From contig NC_134081.1 in NCBI RefSeq assembly GCF_000715075.1, forward strand, positions 65,429,653-65,493,652: 64,000 nt of DNA. Direction: 5' to 3'. The position numbers were made by a program, and so were the translations under genes. Positions 36,001 to 46,633 of this stretch are shown here, one piece after another; the first letter of the stretch is position 1; every line of letters starts with the position of its first letter. The stretch is from Nicotiana tabacum (lineage: Eukaryota > Streptophyta > Magnoliopsida > Solanales > Solanaceae). A model generated the notes under the pieces. That model was not told the origin of the DNA, did not search any database, and saw only the letters and a list, made by a program, of their open reading frames with translations.

Positions 36001-37453
36001 CGTCCTACATGTTCTTGCTTCCACTCACCTTAGCTTGAAAAATAATTCAAGCGATAGTTTTAGGAACTTAGATTGGCTTGGGTCCCTTTTTCTGAGTAAG
36101 ATGATGAATCAAATTCGTTTTAGTCCATCTTGGAAGTCTAGTCTTTACAAATGAAGAACCGAATTTCATAGTTCTTATTTTCTCATCATATTTAATATTT
36201 TTTCAAATTGCCTTCAACTTAATCGTGGGTAAATCTTTTAAGTGTGAATTACTACCACGGTGTGTGCATAAGCTATTTCTAGGAACTGAGATATAATTGC
36301 TTTTAGGGTTATATGTGATTTTGACCTTTTTATGTCCTAATCATTGTCTATTATTACTGTCATTTTGCATGCATGGTAGTTAGAATCTTTGAGAATTTGT
36401 TCCATCTTAGTGTTCTTTCTAGTTCATACTTAGTCTTGTTCAGATTCTCTTGAAGCACTCTATTTTTTCATAGTCAGCAAAGAGATCACTTTTTACCTTT
36501 TTCAATTCACTCTCTAGGTCTTTCTAAATCACTCTAGCATGACTCTTTTCCTTAGCAGGTGTATCAAGAAGTTTTTACTTTCTAAAACTGACTTTTCATG
36601 AGTGGAACCCGGTGCTTTAGATCTTTAACATAGCTTTTTAGTTTTTTCTTACTCATTTCTAGTTCTATTTTATCAAACTTGAGAGAGACATATTAATTTA
36701 TGAGTTGTTCCTTTTTATCAGAGCGACTATGATATGCATCAATCAATAACTTTGACAACACATCTAAATTTTTTAGAGTAAGTATGGATATTTTCTGTAA
36801 TATCATAAAAATTATCCTAGTTTGTCATTTTCCACATACTAATCAAAATTGGCCATCAAGGCAATAATGTCTGTATTGTCTGAATTAGATTTATTTTACC
36901 CATCAAGGATTGATTGTTGTTATCAATGTTATCATCAAAATCATCACTAGAGGTATTTCCATAGCCGCTAGATCCATTTTTACAATCTTGTTTGCTCTCT
37001 TCTTTGTCAACTTAATTCCAGGAACCCATTTCTTCTTTTAATATTTCATTCTATCAGGATTAGTTTTCTTTTACTCAGTTTTTCATATTTGGAAGTTCCT
37101 AAAAGTGATTGTGACTGTCACACTTGTAGTACTCATTAGTGTTGATTTTTTCTGGAGCCTTAGCATTGGAGGTGCAACCCTTTTTTCTGGAATCTACTTG
37201 TCATTATTTCCTATCATTATCGTCAATTTTCATCTTTTCAGTGTCCTTGAGAACTAGGTACATATCCTTGCGAGGCTTTTCCATCTGTAGATCTTGATAC
37301 GTCTTCAGCTCATAGGTTTTCAAATTTCCAATGAGACAGTCAATCGTCATAGTCTCAAGATCTCTAGCTTCAGTAATTGAAATTTTTCTTACGAATATTA
37401 TTTGAAGGGATATTTCTCTAAGAGATATTAACTCATTAGTGATTGTTGTTAAC
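36001..37453 (-). pseudogene. copia F gag, C-terminal part and gag-pol linker
   Basis: At 37204-37453 the frame gives ISLREISLQIIFVRKI, then DLETMTIDCLIGNLKTYELK and a Lys-rich stretch: the C-terminal half of a copia gag before the nucleocapsid. A degenerate zinc-knuckle remnant (YYKCDSHNHF) follows at about 37110-37140, after a stop. From 36001 to 37100 the sequence is AT-rich with many stops and shows no further motif. The right end at 37453 is the insertion point of gypsy A; the upstream part of gag continues at 58746. Confidence 0.65.
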
Positions 37454-39258
37454 TGTGATGTTCTGACCGGTCGTTTTATGTAATTACGCTCTGTTTCTCT
37501 TTTTGATGTTTCACACATGTATTTTTATGGATTTATGACTTATGGGGTTAATTAGTTTCATTCAAGGAAGATTTTGGGTTGATTTAGACCCTTTGATTCT
37601 TTTCTTAGGAGCCTAAGGTAGAAATATTGACCAAACTTTGACTTCTATAAAAACGCCCCTGCAATGGTATTTTGATGGCACCGATAGATTCGTATCATGA
37701 TTTTGGACTTGGGCATATGCCCGAAATTAAATTCAGAAGTTCGTATATTGATTTGTATTGTTTTGCCAAAATTTGGCAATTTGAAGTTGAAAAGTTTGGC
37801 CGCAGGTTGACTTTTAGCTATCGAGTTTAGAATTTAATTTTGGGACTTGGAATAGGTCTGTTTTGCTATTTAGAACTTGTCTGCAAAATTTGGTATCATT
37901 TGGAGTTGAATAGATAGGATTCGGATGCTTAGTTGCATTTTTAGTAGTTCTTGAACTTTACTTTGAAATTCATGCGTTATAATATTCGATTCGTAGTTCT
38001 AGATATAATTTTTGTATTTTTATCATGCCTGCGAGTTTGTCTAATATATTTAGACTTGTGTGGATGTTTGGTTTTGAGCCTCGGGGGCTCGGATGAGTTT
38101 CAGACATATTTTGGAATGAATTGAAAAATGAATTACTGGTGTTGTTGCTGCTATGTTATCGCAATTGCAAGCACCATCCTTGCAATTGTGAAGGTTACAG
38201 TGGGGGCTTAGATGTCGCAAATTCGACTTCCCCTTCACATTTGCAAAGACAGCAGGCTTGAGGACAGGTTCGCAATTGCGATCATTTGGTCGTATTTGCG
38301 ATAGTGGCCATCTTTGCAATTGCAACTTTTCACTGAGGCTGTCAAGGTTCGCAAATACGACCCCTGATTCGCAATTGTGAGGGTTTGCAAATGCGAACCT
38401 TGTGTCACAAATGCGACATCTACAACTGGTCATAAGGGTGGAAAGTCGGGATTTCACCTCTTTTCTCACATTTTAGAACTCTAGACTCGGTAGGAGGCGA
38501 TTTTGAGAGGGGATTTTCATCTACAAATATTGGGTGAGTGATTCTAATCATTTTTCAACTATATTTTATTAATATATCTTAAATTTAACATCAAAATTAT
38601 GTGAATCAAAGTAAAAATTGTGAAACTTTGTTAAATGTTTGAAAAATAACAATTTAAGTTTTGAGAGTCGATTTGGACTTGGATTTTAAAACTAATCACA
38701 TTTATGAACTTGTGGGGTTATGGATAGTCGGAATCTACCCTTGGACCCGGTTTTCGACCAGGCGAGCCCCAGATTAGCTTTTGTTGACTTATTGGAAAAA
38801 GTGTAAAGATCATAGCTTTATCAATTGCAATTGCTTTTCCTTGCTTTGTTAAATGATAATAAGTCAATTTTGGTTAGATTTGAGCGGCGTGGAGAAAAAT
38901 TTTAGGGAAAAAGCTATTTACGAGGGTTGAGTTGGCCTAGTTGAATTAAGTATCTTGCCTAACTTTGTGTTGGGAAACTACCCTTAGAATTTGGATTGAT
39001 TGTGTCATTTGTGTTATGTGAAAGCCGTGTACGCAAGGTGACGAGTGGGTACACGAGTTATATATGATATTTAACTGATTTAAGCTGCTTAGACACTTTC
39101 CATATTTTAATTGAATTGTTATATCATGTTTTAAATTCTCATAATCAATCTACCCTTACAAGTGTTAGTCTATCCTTACATGTCTTATTTGAATTTGTTA
39201 ACACTTATTCTATAACTTACTTGATATTTTACTCTTATGCTTAAATGTAGTTGTTGCC

Positions 39259-39830
39259 TCACTGATGGAAAATTCAACATTAAGAAGTTATATCGACTGC
39301 AGGCTCCTCAATTCCAAAAGGTGCACTGGAAGAGCCTAAGCTTACAACCACATTTACGTCTTAGATACAAATTCAACTTATGGCTAGCTGTACAAAGTAG
39401 GCTACCTACTATTGAGAGGCAATAGAAAATTGGTATTCAAGTTCCTCAAGCTTGTGTATTCTGTGGGCTTGATGATGAACACTTTGAGCATTTTATTCTT
39501 TATTTGTGGTTACACTAAGATTATTTGGCAAAGGCTACTGACTTGGCTTGGATGTTCTAGGCAGATAACTACATGGAAAGAAAAGGTAAAATAGGTGGCC
39601 ATCTGTGCCAAGAAAAAAGAAAGGCTTTGGGACAATTGTATCAATTGTCTTTGGGATGATGGTATATCTTATATGGAGAGATAAAAACAAGATCACATTT
39701 TAGAGTGGCATCTCTTCCCCGGATAGACTTTATAGAGAGATTGCAATCCATATACACATCAGAGGGAACTTGCATCCCAACTGCCAGAAGCACTTGGAGG
39801 CATTGAACTGGGCTCCATAGATCATTTTAG
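39259..39830 (+). pseudogene. LINE ORF2 C-terminus (zf-RVT region)
   Basis: The translated pieces contain YKFNLWLAVQSRLPTIER, then ACVFCGLDDEHFEHFI and CGYTKIIWQRLLTWLG. This matches the zinc-binding region found downstream of RT in plant L1 LINE ORF2 proteins (F-LWLA---RLPT-DR ... C--C----E---HLFF-C---), where it is thought to help bind RNA or DNA. Stops at 39423-39425 and 39592-39594 and at least one frame change break it. RT and endonuclease are absent, as expected for a 5'-truncated copy. Confidence 0.75.
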
Positions 39831-40056
39831 ATTATATGTTCTGTCAAATGTAATGTCTATTCTATAAATTTGTATAGGCAATAGGACATGTGTATGGGAT
39901 ATAGTTGACATCAAAACCTTGTACTCATCAATTGTTCTGGTCAGTAGAAGAGAGTAGAGTACTTAGTTGTCAGACATAGCAAAGGAATTGTTCAGCAATT
40001 CCTGGTTTGTACTGAACCTTTTTGGTTAAATAGAATGTTAATTTTACTGAAAAAAA
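39259..40056 (+). mobile_element. 5'-truncated L1-type LINE
   Basis: A 798-bp insertion in the 5' LTR of A. It is flanked by AGTTGTTGCC on both sides (39249-39258 and 40057-40066), ends in ACTGAAAAAAAA, and is absent at the equivalent point of the 3' LTR (57230-57240). The poly(A) tail and 10-bp target duplication are hallmarks of target-primed reverse transcription. Only the 3' end of the element is present. Confidence 0.85.
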
Positions 40057-40081
40057 AGTTGTTGCCCCTTTCATTGTTACA

Positions 40082-40330
40082 TGTTATCTCTTATATTGTT
40101 TATTTATCATCATTCGAAGTCATTAATACGTGTTATCTCGTTTATTATTGATTTATCACTATTTGAAGCATTGTTACATGCTATCTCTTCCATTATTGAG
40201 TTATCATTATTTGAAGTCATGTGTACATGTTATCTCTTCCCTTGCGAGTTATTCTTATTTGATATCATAGTTACACACTATCTTTCTTATTGTTGCGCTA
40301 TTGGTATTGAAGTTGTGAAAGCCGTTAACA
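40082..40330 (+). repeat. 48-bp tandem array in LTR A
   Basis: Units sharing TGTTATCTCTTCCATTATTG start at 40082, 40131, 40179, 40228 and 40276, spacing 48-49 bp. The same array is in the 3' LTR at 57250-57480. Again the period keeps a frame open (84 and 97 codons) with an ISSIIELSLFE-like word every 16 residues. I treat it as a non-genic array. Confidence 0.75.
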
Positions 40331-41548
40331 CGTGAGGCGAAGTTGTTTATTGTTAAGATATCCTTCTTATTGAGAAATTTAAATTCATGGTTATTGCTGA
40401 CATTCTGTACATATTGTGGTTGCGCCATGATCTATTATTGTGAAAATATTGATATTGTTTATTATTGGCAAGTTGTGGCATATGGGCACTTGTGGTGCAA
40501 GTTATTATTGTGACGTGATATTGATGCGCATGTAGCGGTGTAAGGTTAGGGGATAATGTGTATGCGGCAGCATAAGGTGGGACTTATATGCGTGTTGCTT
40601 GTAAGGGAATCACTCAACACGCGGCGTCATAAGGTGGGTTAAGTGCGTGTAGCTATTTTGGGGAAAATATTTTCAAAACTATTTAAAATAAGGCTCACGC
40701 GGCAGTATAAGGAAGGATTATGATTGAAATTTGAGAAATGTGAATATGAGGCGGTACTTCGGTTGCGATTCTTATTGTATACGTGACAATACCTCGGTTG
40801 TAATTCTTGTTGTATATGAGGCGGTACATCGATTGTGATTCTTGTTGTTTATTTTGTGTTATAAATAGTTATTGGCGGAACACTTCTTGTTGCTTTTATT
40901 CTTCCTTGTCTTATCAGTTTGGATCCGTATTTGACTTTGGTGGTTCTCATTAAATTGATTCCCTTATTCTATGCCTATAATTCTGTCATTAGTCTATGTT
41001 ATTGGCTTGCTTCGTATCATTTATTTCTCCGTCTGCCTTTACTTTTCGTTATTATTTTTTCATTATGCTATTTATATCCTAGTAGGTGTCTTTACCTGGC
41101 CTCGTCACTACTCTACCGAGGTTAAACTTGATACTTATTGGATACAGTTGTAGTGTACTCATAGTACGCTTCTGCATATCTTTTTGTGCAGATCCAGGTA
41201 CGTCTGCCCGTGCTGGACGCTAGAGGTTGATTGAGTAGCTACTTTTGGAGACTTCAAGGTGTATCTGCTCAACGTCCGCAAGCCTTAGAGTCACCTTCTA
41301 TTTTAGACATTCTACTATTTATTTCTTGTTTCAAACAGTATTGTATTTAGTACCTCTTGTAGAGCTTATGACTTCGTTCCACCATGTTTTGGGGAAAGTG
41401 ATGGCTATTGTATTATAGTAGTGTGCAGGTTTAATTTGAAGTTTTAGTAGTATTTTCGCTATTTCTCTATGCATATTAGACTTACCTCGTTATAAAGACT
41501 AGGTGCCATCACCACACCTTACGATGGGAAATAGGGGTTATGACAAGT

Positions 41549-41560
41549 TGGTATCAGAGC
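41549..41560 (+). other. Primer-binding site of element A (initiator-Met type)
   Basis: TGGTATCAGAGC, three bases after the LTR end TGACA, followed by CCTAGGTTCATAGGTGTTAC. Confidence 0.92.
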
Positions 41561-41749
41561 CCTAGGTTCATAGGTGTTACGAGTCATAAGCACGTTTAGT
41601 AGATTCTTATGAATTGGTATAGAGACATCTGTACTTATCTTCGAGAGGCTACGAAACTGTTAGGAAAGTTTCACTTCTTTAATTCTTTATAGTGTGAATT
41701 AGTTGACTTCAAAAACTAAATCTTTGACTTTCTATTCTCTCACATATGG

Positions 41750-42990
41750 TGAGAATATGCACTGCTGGATCCGCCGTTTAGACACATGTGCCCCCTCCTA
41801 GAGCCGCGAGAGGTCGAGGCCATATCCGGGGCAGAAGACGAGGAGGGGTACGTGGTGCAGCAAGAGTACTTGCCCAAGCTGCGACAGAGGAGCCACCAGT
41901 AGCTCCAGTCGCCTGTTACCACCCATGCACTTCAGTAGACCCTCGTAAAGTGCTTGATTATGTTCGGTACTCTAGCTCAGGCAGGGTTGATTCCACTTAC
42001 ACCAACTAGATCTTAGGCTGTGGGAGGAGCTCAGACTCCCGCGGCCCATACCCCAGAGCAGCGAGTCTATGTTGATCAGGTCCTAAAGGTTATGCCAGCG
42101 CAACCTCTTGTTCCGGTTCAGCCCGAGGTTAGGGAAGTGGCATCTGAGAAGGAGGAGCTTAGACTTGAGAGGTTCAAGAATTATCATCCTCCTACTTTCA
42201 GTGGCTTTGCTTTAGAGGATGCACATGATTTTCTAAAGAAGTGCCACCATATTCTCTGCACCATAGGTATTATGGAGACAAGCAGAGTTGCTTTCACGAC
42301 TTTCTAACTGTCAGGAGCAGAATATTAGTAGTTGCAGGTTTACGAGGAGGGTAGCCCAGCCAATGCAACATTACTTACATAGAATCCATTTTAGAGATGT
42401 TCTTGAGAGAGTGTTCCGCATACCCTCTAGGATGCATGGCATGTGGAATTTGAGAAGCTGCGTCAGGGTACTATGTTAGTGTCAAATTCAGTGATTTGTC
42501 CAGACATGCCTACTTTGGTTTCTACTATTAGGGATCGAGTCCACCGATTCATCGAGGGGCTCAACTATGGTATTAGGTTCACCATGGCTCAAGAGTTAGA
42601 GACAGATACCCCATATCAGCAGGTAGTAGAGATCGCATGGTGGTTGGAGGGTATGTGGGACCGTGAGAGAGAGGACATGGAGGCCAAAAGGCCTCGAGGT
42701 ACGGGAGGATTTAGTGGTGTCCACGCTGCAGTTATAGCCCGTCATGGTAGAGGCTATGTGAGCCGTCCAGTTCACTTAGACCTTCTAGCTTCTAGTGGTG
42801 CTCCAATTAATCCGAGATCTCAGGTTTTACGCTTTGGTCAGCCACTTTCAAGTGCACATCCTGTACGGAGTGTCTTCGGCGGTCTATCCAGTCGACTAGG
42901 CCCGAGCCAGTCCCAGCAGCCACACCTATTGAGAGCTTGCTTTGAGTATTGTGATACCCGTTATATGGTTAAATACTGACGCAGACTCAG
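41750..42990 (+). pseudogene. gag of element A, decayed
   Basis: Ty3/gypsy capsid and nucleocapsid precursor. The N-terminus (41788-42009) is Arg/Gly-rich (RGRGHIRGRRRGG). At 42020-42307 the pre-capsid segment is followed by RLERFKNYHPPTFSGFALED and CHHILCTIGIM, the start of the retrotransposon gag core. A stop and frameshift near 42305-42440 interrupt the core. The frame at 42443-42979 carries the capsid C-terminal part (PTLVSTIRDRVHRFIEGLNY). It ends with CFEYCDTRYMVKY, where a C-X2-C-X4-H-X4-C knuckle is expected. Two Cys and the His are Tyr, the change expected from G-to-A transitions, so RNA binding by this knuckle would be lost. Confidence 0.75.
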
Positions 42991-43209
42991 GAGGGGTGCA
43001 CCTCTACAGACTACTCAGGCTCCACAGATTAAGTCAGGTCCGCAGATTTCATAAGCCATGGATGCTGCCCTAGTTGCCGTTCCACCCGCACAACCATCTA
43101 AAGCTGGGGACGGGAGGGTAGAGGTCACCCTAGAGGGGCAGGCCAGGCCAGATTCTATACTTTTCTATGTAGGACGGAGGCAGTCACTTCATACGCAGTC
43201 ATAATAGGT

Positions 43210-44880
43210 ATGGTTCCGGTTTGTCATAGAGATGCATCAGTCTTATTTGATTTGGGATCCAGTTATTCCTATGTGTCATCTTACTTTGCTACGTATTTGG
43301 ATATATCTCATGATTCTTTTAGTGTTCATGTTTACTTGTCCTCGCTTGTGGGAGATTTTATTGTTGTGTACTGTGTGTATCGGTCGTGTTTAGTCGTTAT
43401 TGGTGGTTTTGAGACCAGAGTTAATCTATTGCTACTCAATATGGTAGACATTAATGTTATCTTAGGCATGGACTGGTTGTCGCCCTATCATACTATTCTG
43501 GATTGTCACGCCAAGACTGTGATATTGTCTAGGCCAGGTTTTCCACGGTTAGAGTGGAGGGGTATTTTGGATTGTGTTCCTAGCAGGGTTGTGTCATTTC
43601 TAAAGCCTCAGCGGATGGTTGAGAAGAGGTGTGATGCATATCTAACCTTTGTGAGAGATGTCAGTGCTGATACTCCTACCGTTGAGTCGGTTTCGGTAGT
43701 GAGAGACTTCCCAGATGTATTTCTAGCAGATCGTTCGAGCATGCCGCCCGATAGGGATATCGATATTAGTATTGACATATTGCCAGAAACCCAGCCCATT
43801 TCTATTCCACCATGTCATACGGCCCCAACAGAGTTGAAAGAGTTAAAAGAGTAGTTGCACTCCCACGGACTCAGAAGAAATTTGACGCGTTGTGGGTGAT
43901 TGTGGACAGGTTGACCAAGCCGGCTCATTTTATTCTGTTAGTGACTACCTATTCTTCAGAGCATCTAGCTCATATTTATATCCGCAAGATTGTCTGACTT
44001 CATGTCATGCCGGTATCCATCATCTCTGGCCGGAGAACGCTGTTCACATTGCATTTTTGGAGAGTTGTGCAGCATGAATTAGGCACATAGGTTGAGTTGA
44101 CCATAACATTTCACCCCCAGATGAACGGACTACCCGAGCGCACCATTCAGATATTAGAGGATATGCTTCGTGCATGTGTTATAGATTTCGGGGTTTCTTG
44201 GGATCAGTTCTTGCCGCTTGCGGAGTTTGCCTACAATAACATCTACCAATCGAGTATTCACATGGCTTCTTTTGAGGCCCTATATAGGAAATGGCGTCGT
44301 TCTCCAGTTGGTTGGTTTGAGTCGGGAGAGGCTAAGTTACTCGGCACGTATTTGGTTCGAGATGCGTTGGAGAAAGTCAAGTTGATTCAGGATCGACTTT
44401 GTACAGCCTAGTCTAGGCAGAAGAGTTATGCTGATCGGAAGATTCGTGATGTAGCATTTATGGTTGGGGATCTAGTTTTTCTCTGGGTTTCACCCATGAA
44501 AGGTGTGATGAGGTTCGGGGAAAAGTGCAAGTTGAGCCCTAGGTATATCAGACCTTTTGAGATCCTTGAGAAGATTGGTAAGGTGGCCTACAGGCTTGCA
44601 TTGCCACCTAGCTTATCTGCAATTCATCCGGTGTTCCATGTTTCTATACTCCGGATAAGCTTGCATTTCCACCTAGCTTATCTGCAGTCCAATTGTACAA
44701 GGATTTGACTTATATTGAGGAGCTGGTGGCTATCTTGGACAGATAGGTCCGGAAGTTGAGATCAAAGGACATCGCTTCAATAAAGGTTCAATAGAAGGGT
44801 CATCCAGTCGAGGAGGCTACCTGGGAGACCGAGCACCACGTGCGGAGTTGTTATCCTCATCTATTTATCGCTTCAGGTAT
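43210..44880 (+). pseudogene. pol of element A: protease fused by deletion to integrase
   Basis: The protease frame at 43210-43854 has VLFDLGSSYSYVSSYFATYL (D-L-G-S at the active-site position) and DINVILGMDWLSPYHTILDC. It runs on to the start of RT (DRDIDISIDILPETQPISIP, then TELKELKE). The sequence then jumps at about 43855-43863 into integrase ([20 protein letters not shown]), so RT, RNase H and the integrase zinc finger are missing. The rest of integrase follows: TITFHPQMNGLPERTIQILE at 44100, EFAYNNIYQSS, then [20 protein letters not shown] and [20 protein letters not shown] chromodomain-like end (VEEATWETEHHVRS, near 44810-44850) closes it. Several stops occur. A 28-nt sequence is duplicated at 44594 and 44659. 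Confidence 0.85.
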
Positions 44881-44915
44881 GTCCTTATGCACGTTCGAGG
44901 ATGAACATTTATTTT

Positions 44916-44928
44916 AAGAGGGGGAGAA
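44916..44928 (+). other. Polypurine tract of element A
   Basis: AAGAGGGGGAGAA lies immediately before the 3' LTR start TGTGACGACCCG. Confidence 0.9.
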
Positions 44929-46633
44929 TGTGACGACCCGACCGGTTGTTTTATGTATCTGCGCCCCGCTTACCCTTATGATGTTTCACACATGTATGTT
45001 TATGGATTTATGACTTACAAGATTGATTAGTTTCGTTCTGGGAAGATTTTGGGTTGATTTAGACCCTTTTGATTCTTGGCTTAGAAGCCTATGTTAGAAA
45101 TGTTAACCAAACTTTGACTTATGTGAAAACGCCCCTGGAATGGTGTTTTGATAGCTCCGATAGATTTGTATTATGATTTTGGACTTGGGCGTATGCCCGA
45201 AATTGAATTTGGAAGTCCGTAGGTTGATTTGTGTTGTTTTGCTGAAATTTGGCAATTTGAAGTTAAAACATTTGACCGTAGGTTCACTTTTAGCTATCGA
45301 GTTTGGAATTTGATTTTGGGACTTGGGATAGGTCCGTTATGCTATTTAGATCTTGTTTGCAAAATATGGTATCATTTGGAGTTGAATTGATAGGATTCAG
45401 ACGCTTTGTTGCAATTCTAGTAGTTCTTGAACTTTACTTTGAAATTCATGCGTTTTAGTGCTCGCTTCGTAGTTATAGATGTTATGTTTTTGTTTTGATC
45501 GCGCGAGCGCGCTTGTATGATAGTTTTAGACTTGTATGGATATTTGGTTTGAAGCCCCAGGGGCTCGGATGAGTTTCGGACATCTTTCAGAATGAATTGC
45601 ACTGAAAATGAATTGCCGGTGTTGCTAGTGCTCTGTTATTGCAATTGTGAGCACCAGCCTCGCTATTACGAAATGACATTGGGGGCTCCGATGTCGCAAG
45701 TACGACTTCCCCTTCGCATTTGCGAAGTCAGCAGGACTAAGGGCAGGTTTGCAATTGCGATCATTTGGTCGCATCTGCGATAGTGGCCATCTTCGCAATT
45801 GTGACTAAGGGTTCGCAAATGCGGCCGCTGATTCGCAATTGCGAGAGTTCGCAAATGCGAACCTTGTGTCGCAAATGCTATATTTACAGCTGGTCATAAG
45901 GGCTAGAAAGTCGAGATTTCACCTCATTCTCACATTTTAGAACCCTAGACTCGGTAGGAGGCGATTTGGAGAGGGCATTTTTATCTACAAATATTGGGTG
46001 AGTGATTCTAATCAATTTCCAATTACATTTCATCTATAGATCTTAGATTTAACATCAAAATCATGTGAATCAAAGTGAAAATTTATGACACTTTGTCAAG
46101 TTTTTGAAAAATAAAAATTTAAGTTTTGAGAGTCAATCTGGACTCGAATTTTGAAACTAATCACATATATGAACTCGTGGGGTTATGGGTAGTTGGAACG
46201 TACCCTTGGACCCGGGTTTCGATCGGGTGGGCCCCGGGTTGACTTTTGTTGAATTTTTGGGAAAAATGTAAAGATCATAGCTTTATCTATTGTAATTGTT
46301 TTCCCTTGCATTGTTTGATGATATTAAATCAATTTTGGTTAGATATGAGCCGTGTGGAGGCAAAGTTTAGGGGAAAAGCTATTTTCGAGGGTTGAGTTGG
46401 CCTAGTTGAGGTAAGTATCTTCCCTAACATTATGTGGGGAAATTACTCCTTAGGATTTGGAATTGATTGTGTCGTTTGTGCTATGTGAAAATCGTGTATG
46501 CAAGGTGACGAGTGGGTACACAAATTATATGTGGTATTTGATGAGTTTAGGCTACTTAGATGCTTTCTATGTTTTAATTGAGTTGTCATATCATGTTTTA
46601 AATTCTCATAGCCAATCTACCCTTACTTGTGTT
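44929..46633 (+). repeat. 3' LTR of element A, left part
   Basis: It starts TGTGACGACCCGACCGGTTG. The CG-rich block with CGCAATTGCGAGAGTTCGCA-type words is at 45640-45880. It is cut at ...CTTGTGTT (46629-46633 = GTGTT) by element B and resumes at 57141-57145 with the duplicated GTGTT. Confidence 0.9.

Larger units (their letters stand above)
37454..41545 (+). repeat. 5' LTR of element A
   Basis: It starts TGTGATGTTCTGACCGGTCG and ends GGGGTTATGACA. The CG-rich block at 38150-38430 uses CGCAATTGCGA/GCAAATGCGA words. A LINE fragment lies at 39259-40056. The 48-bp array is at 40082-40330, hairpin-like 'GAGGCGGTAC-TCGGTT' units at about 40745-40850, and the conserved 'cctcgtcactactctaccgaggtta' block at 41097-41125. 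The two CpGs of the canonical start are decayed here but kept in the 3' LTR. Confidence 0.9.
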
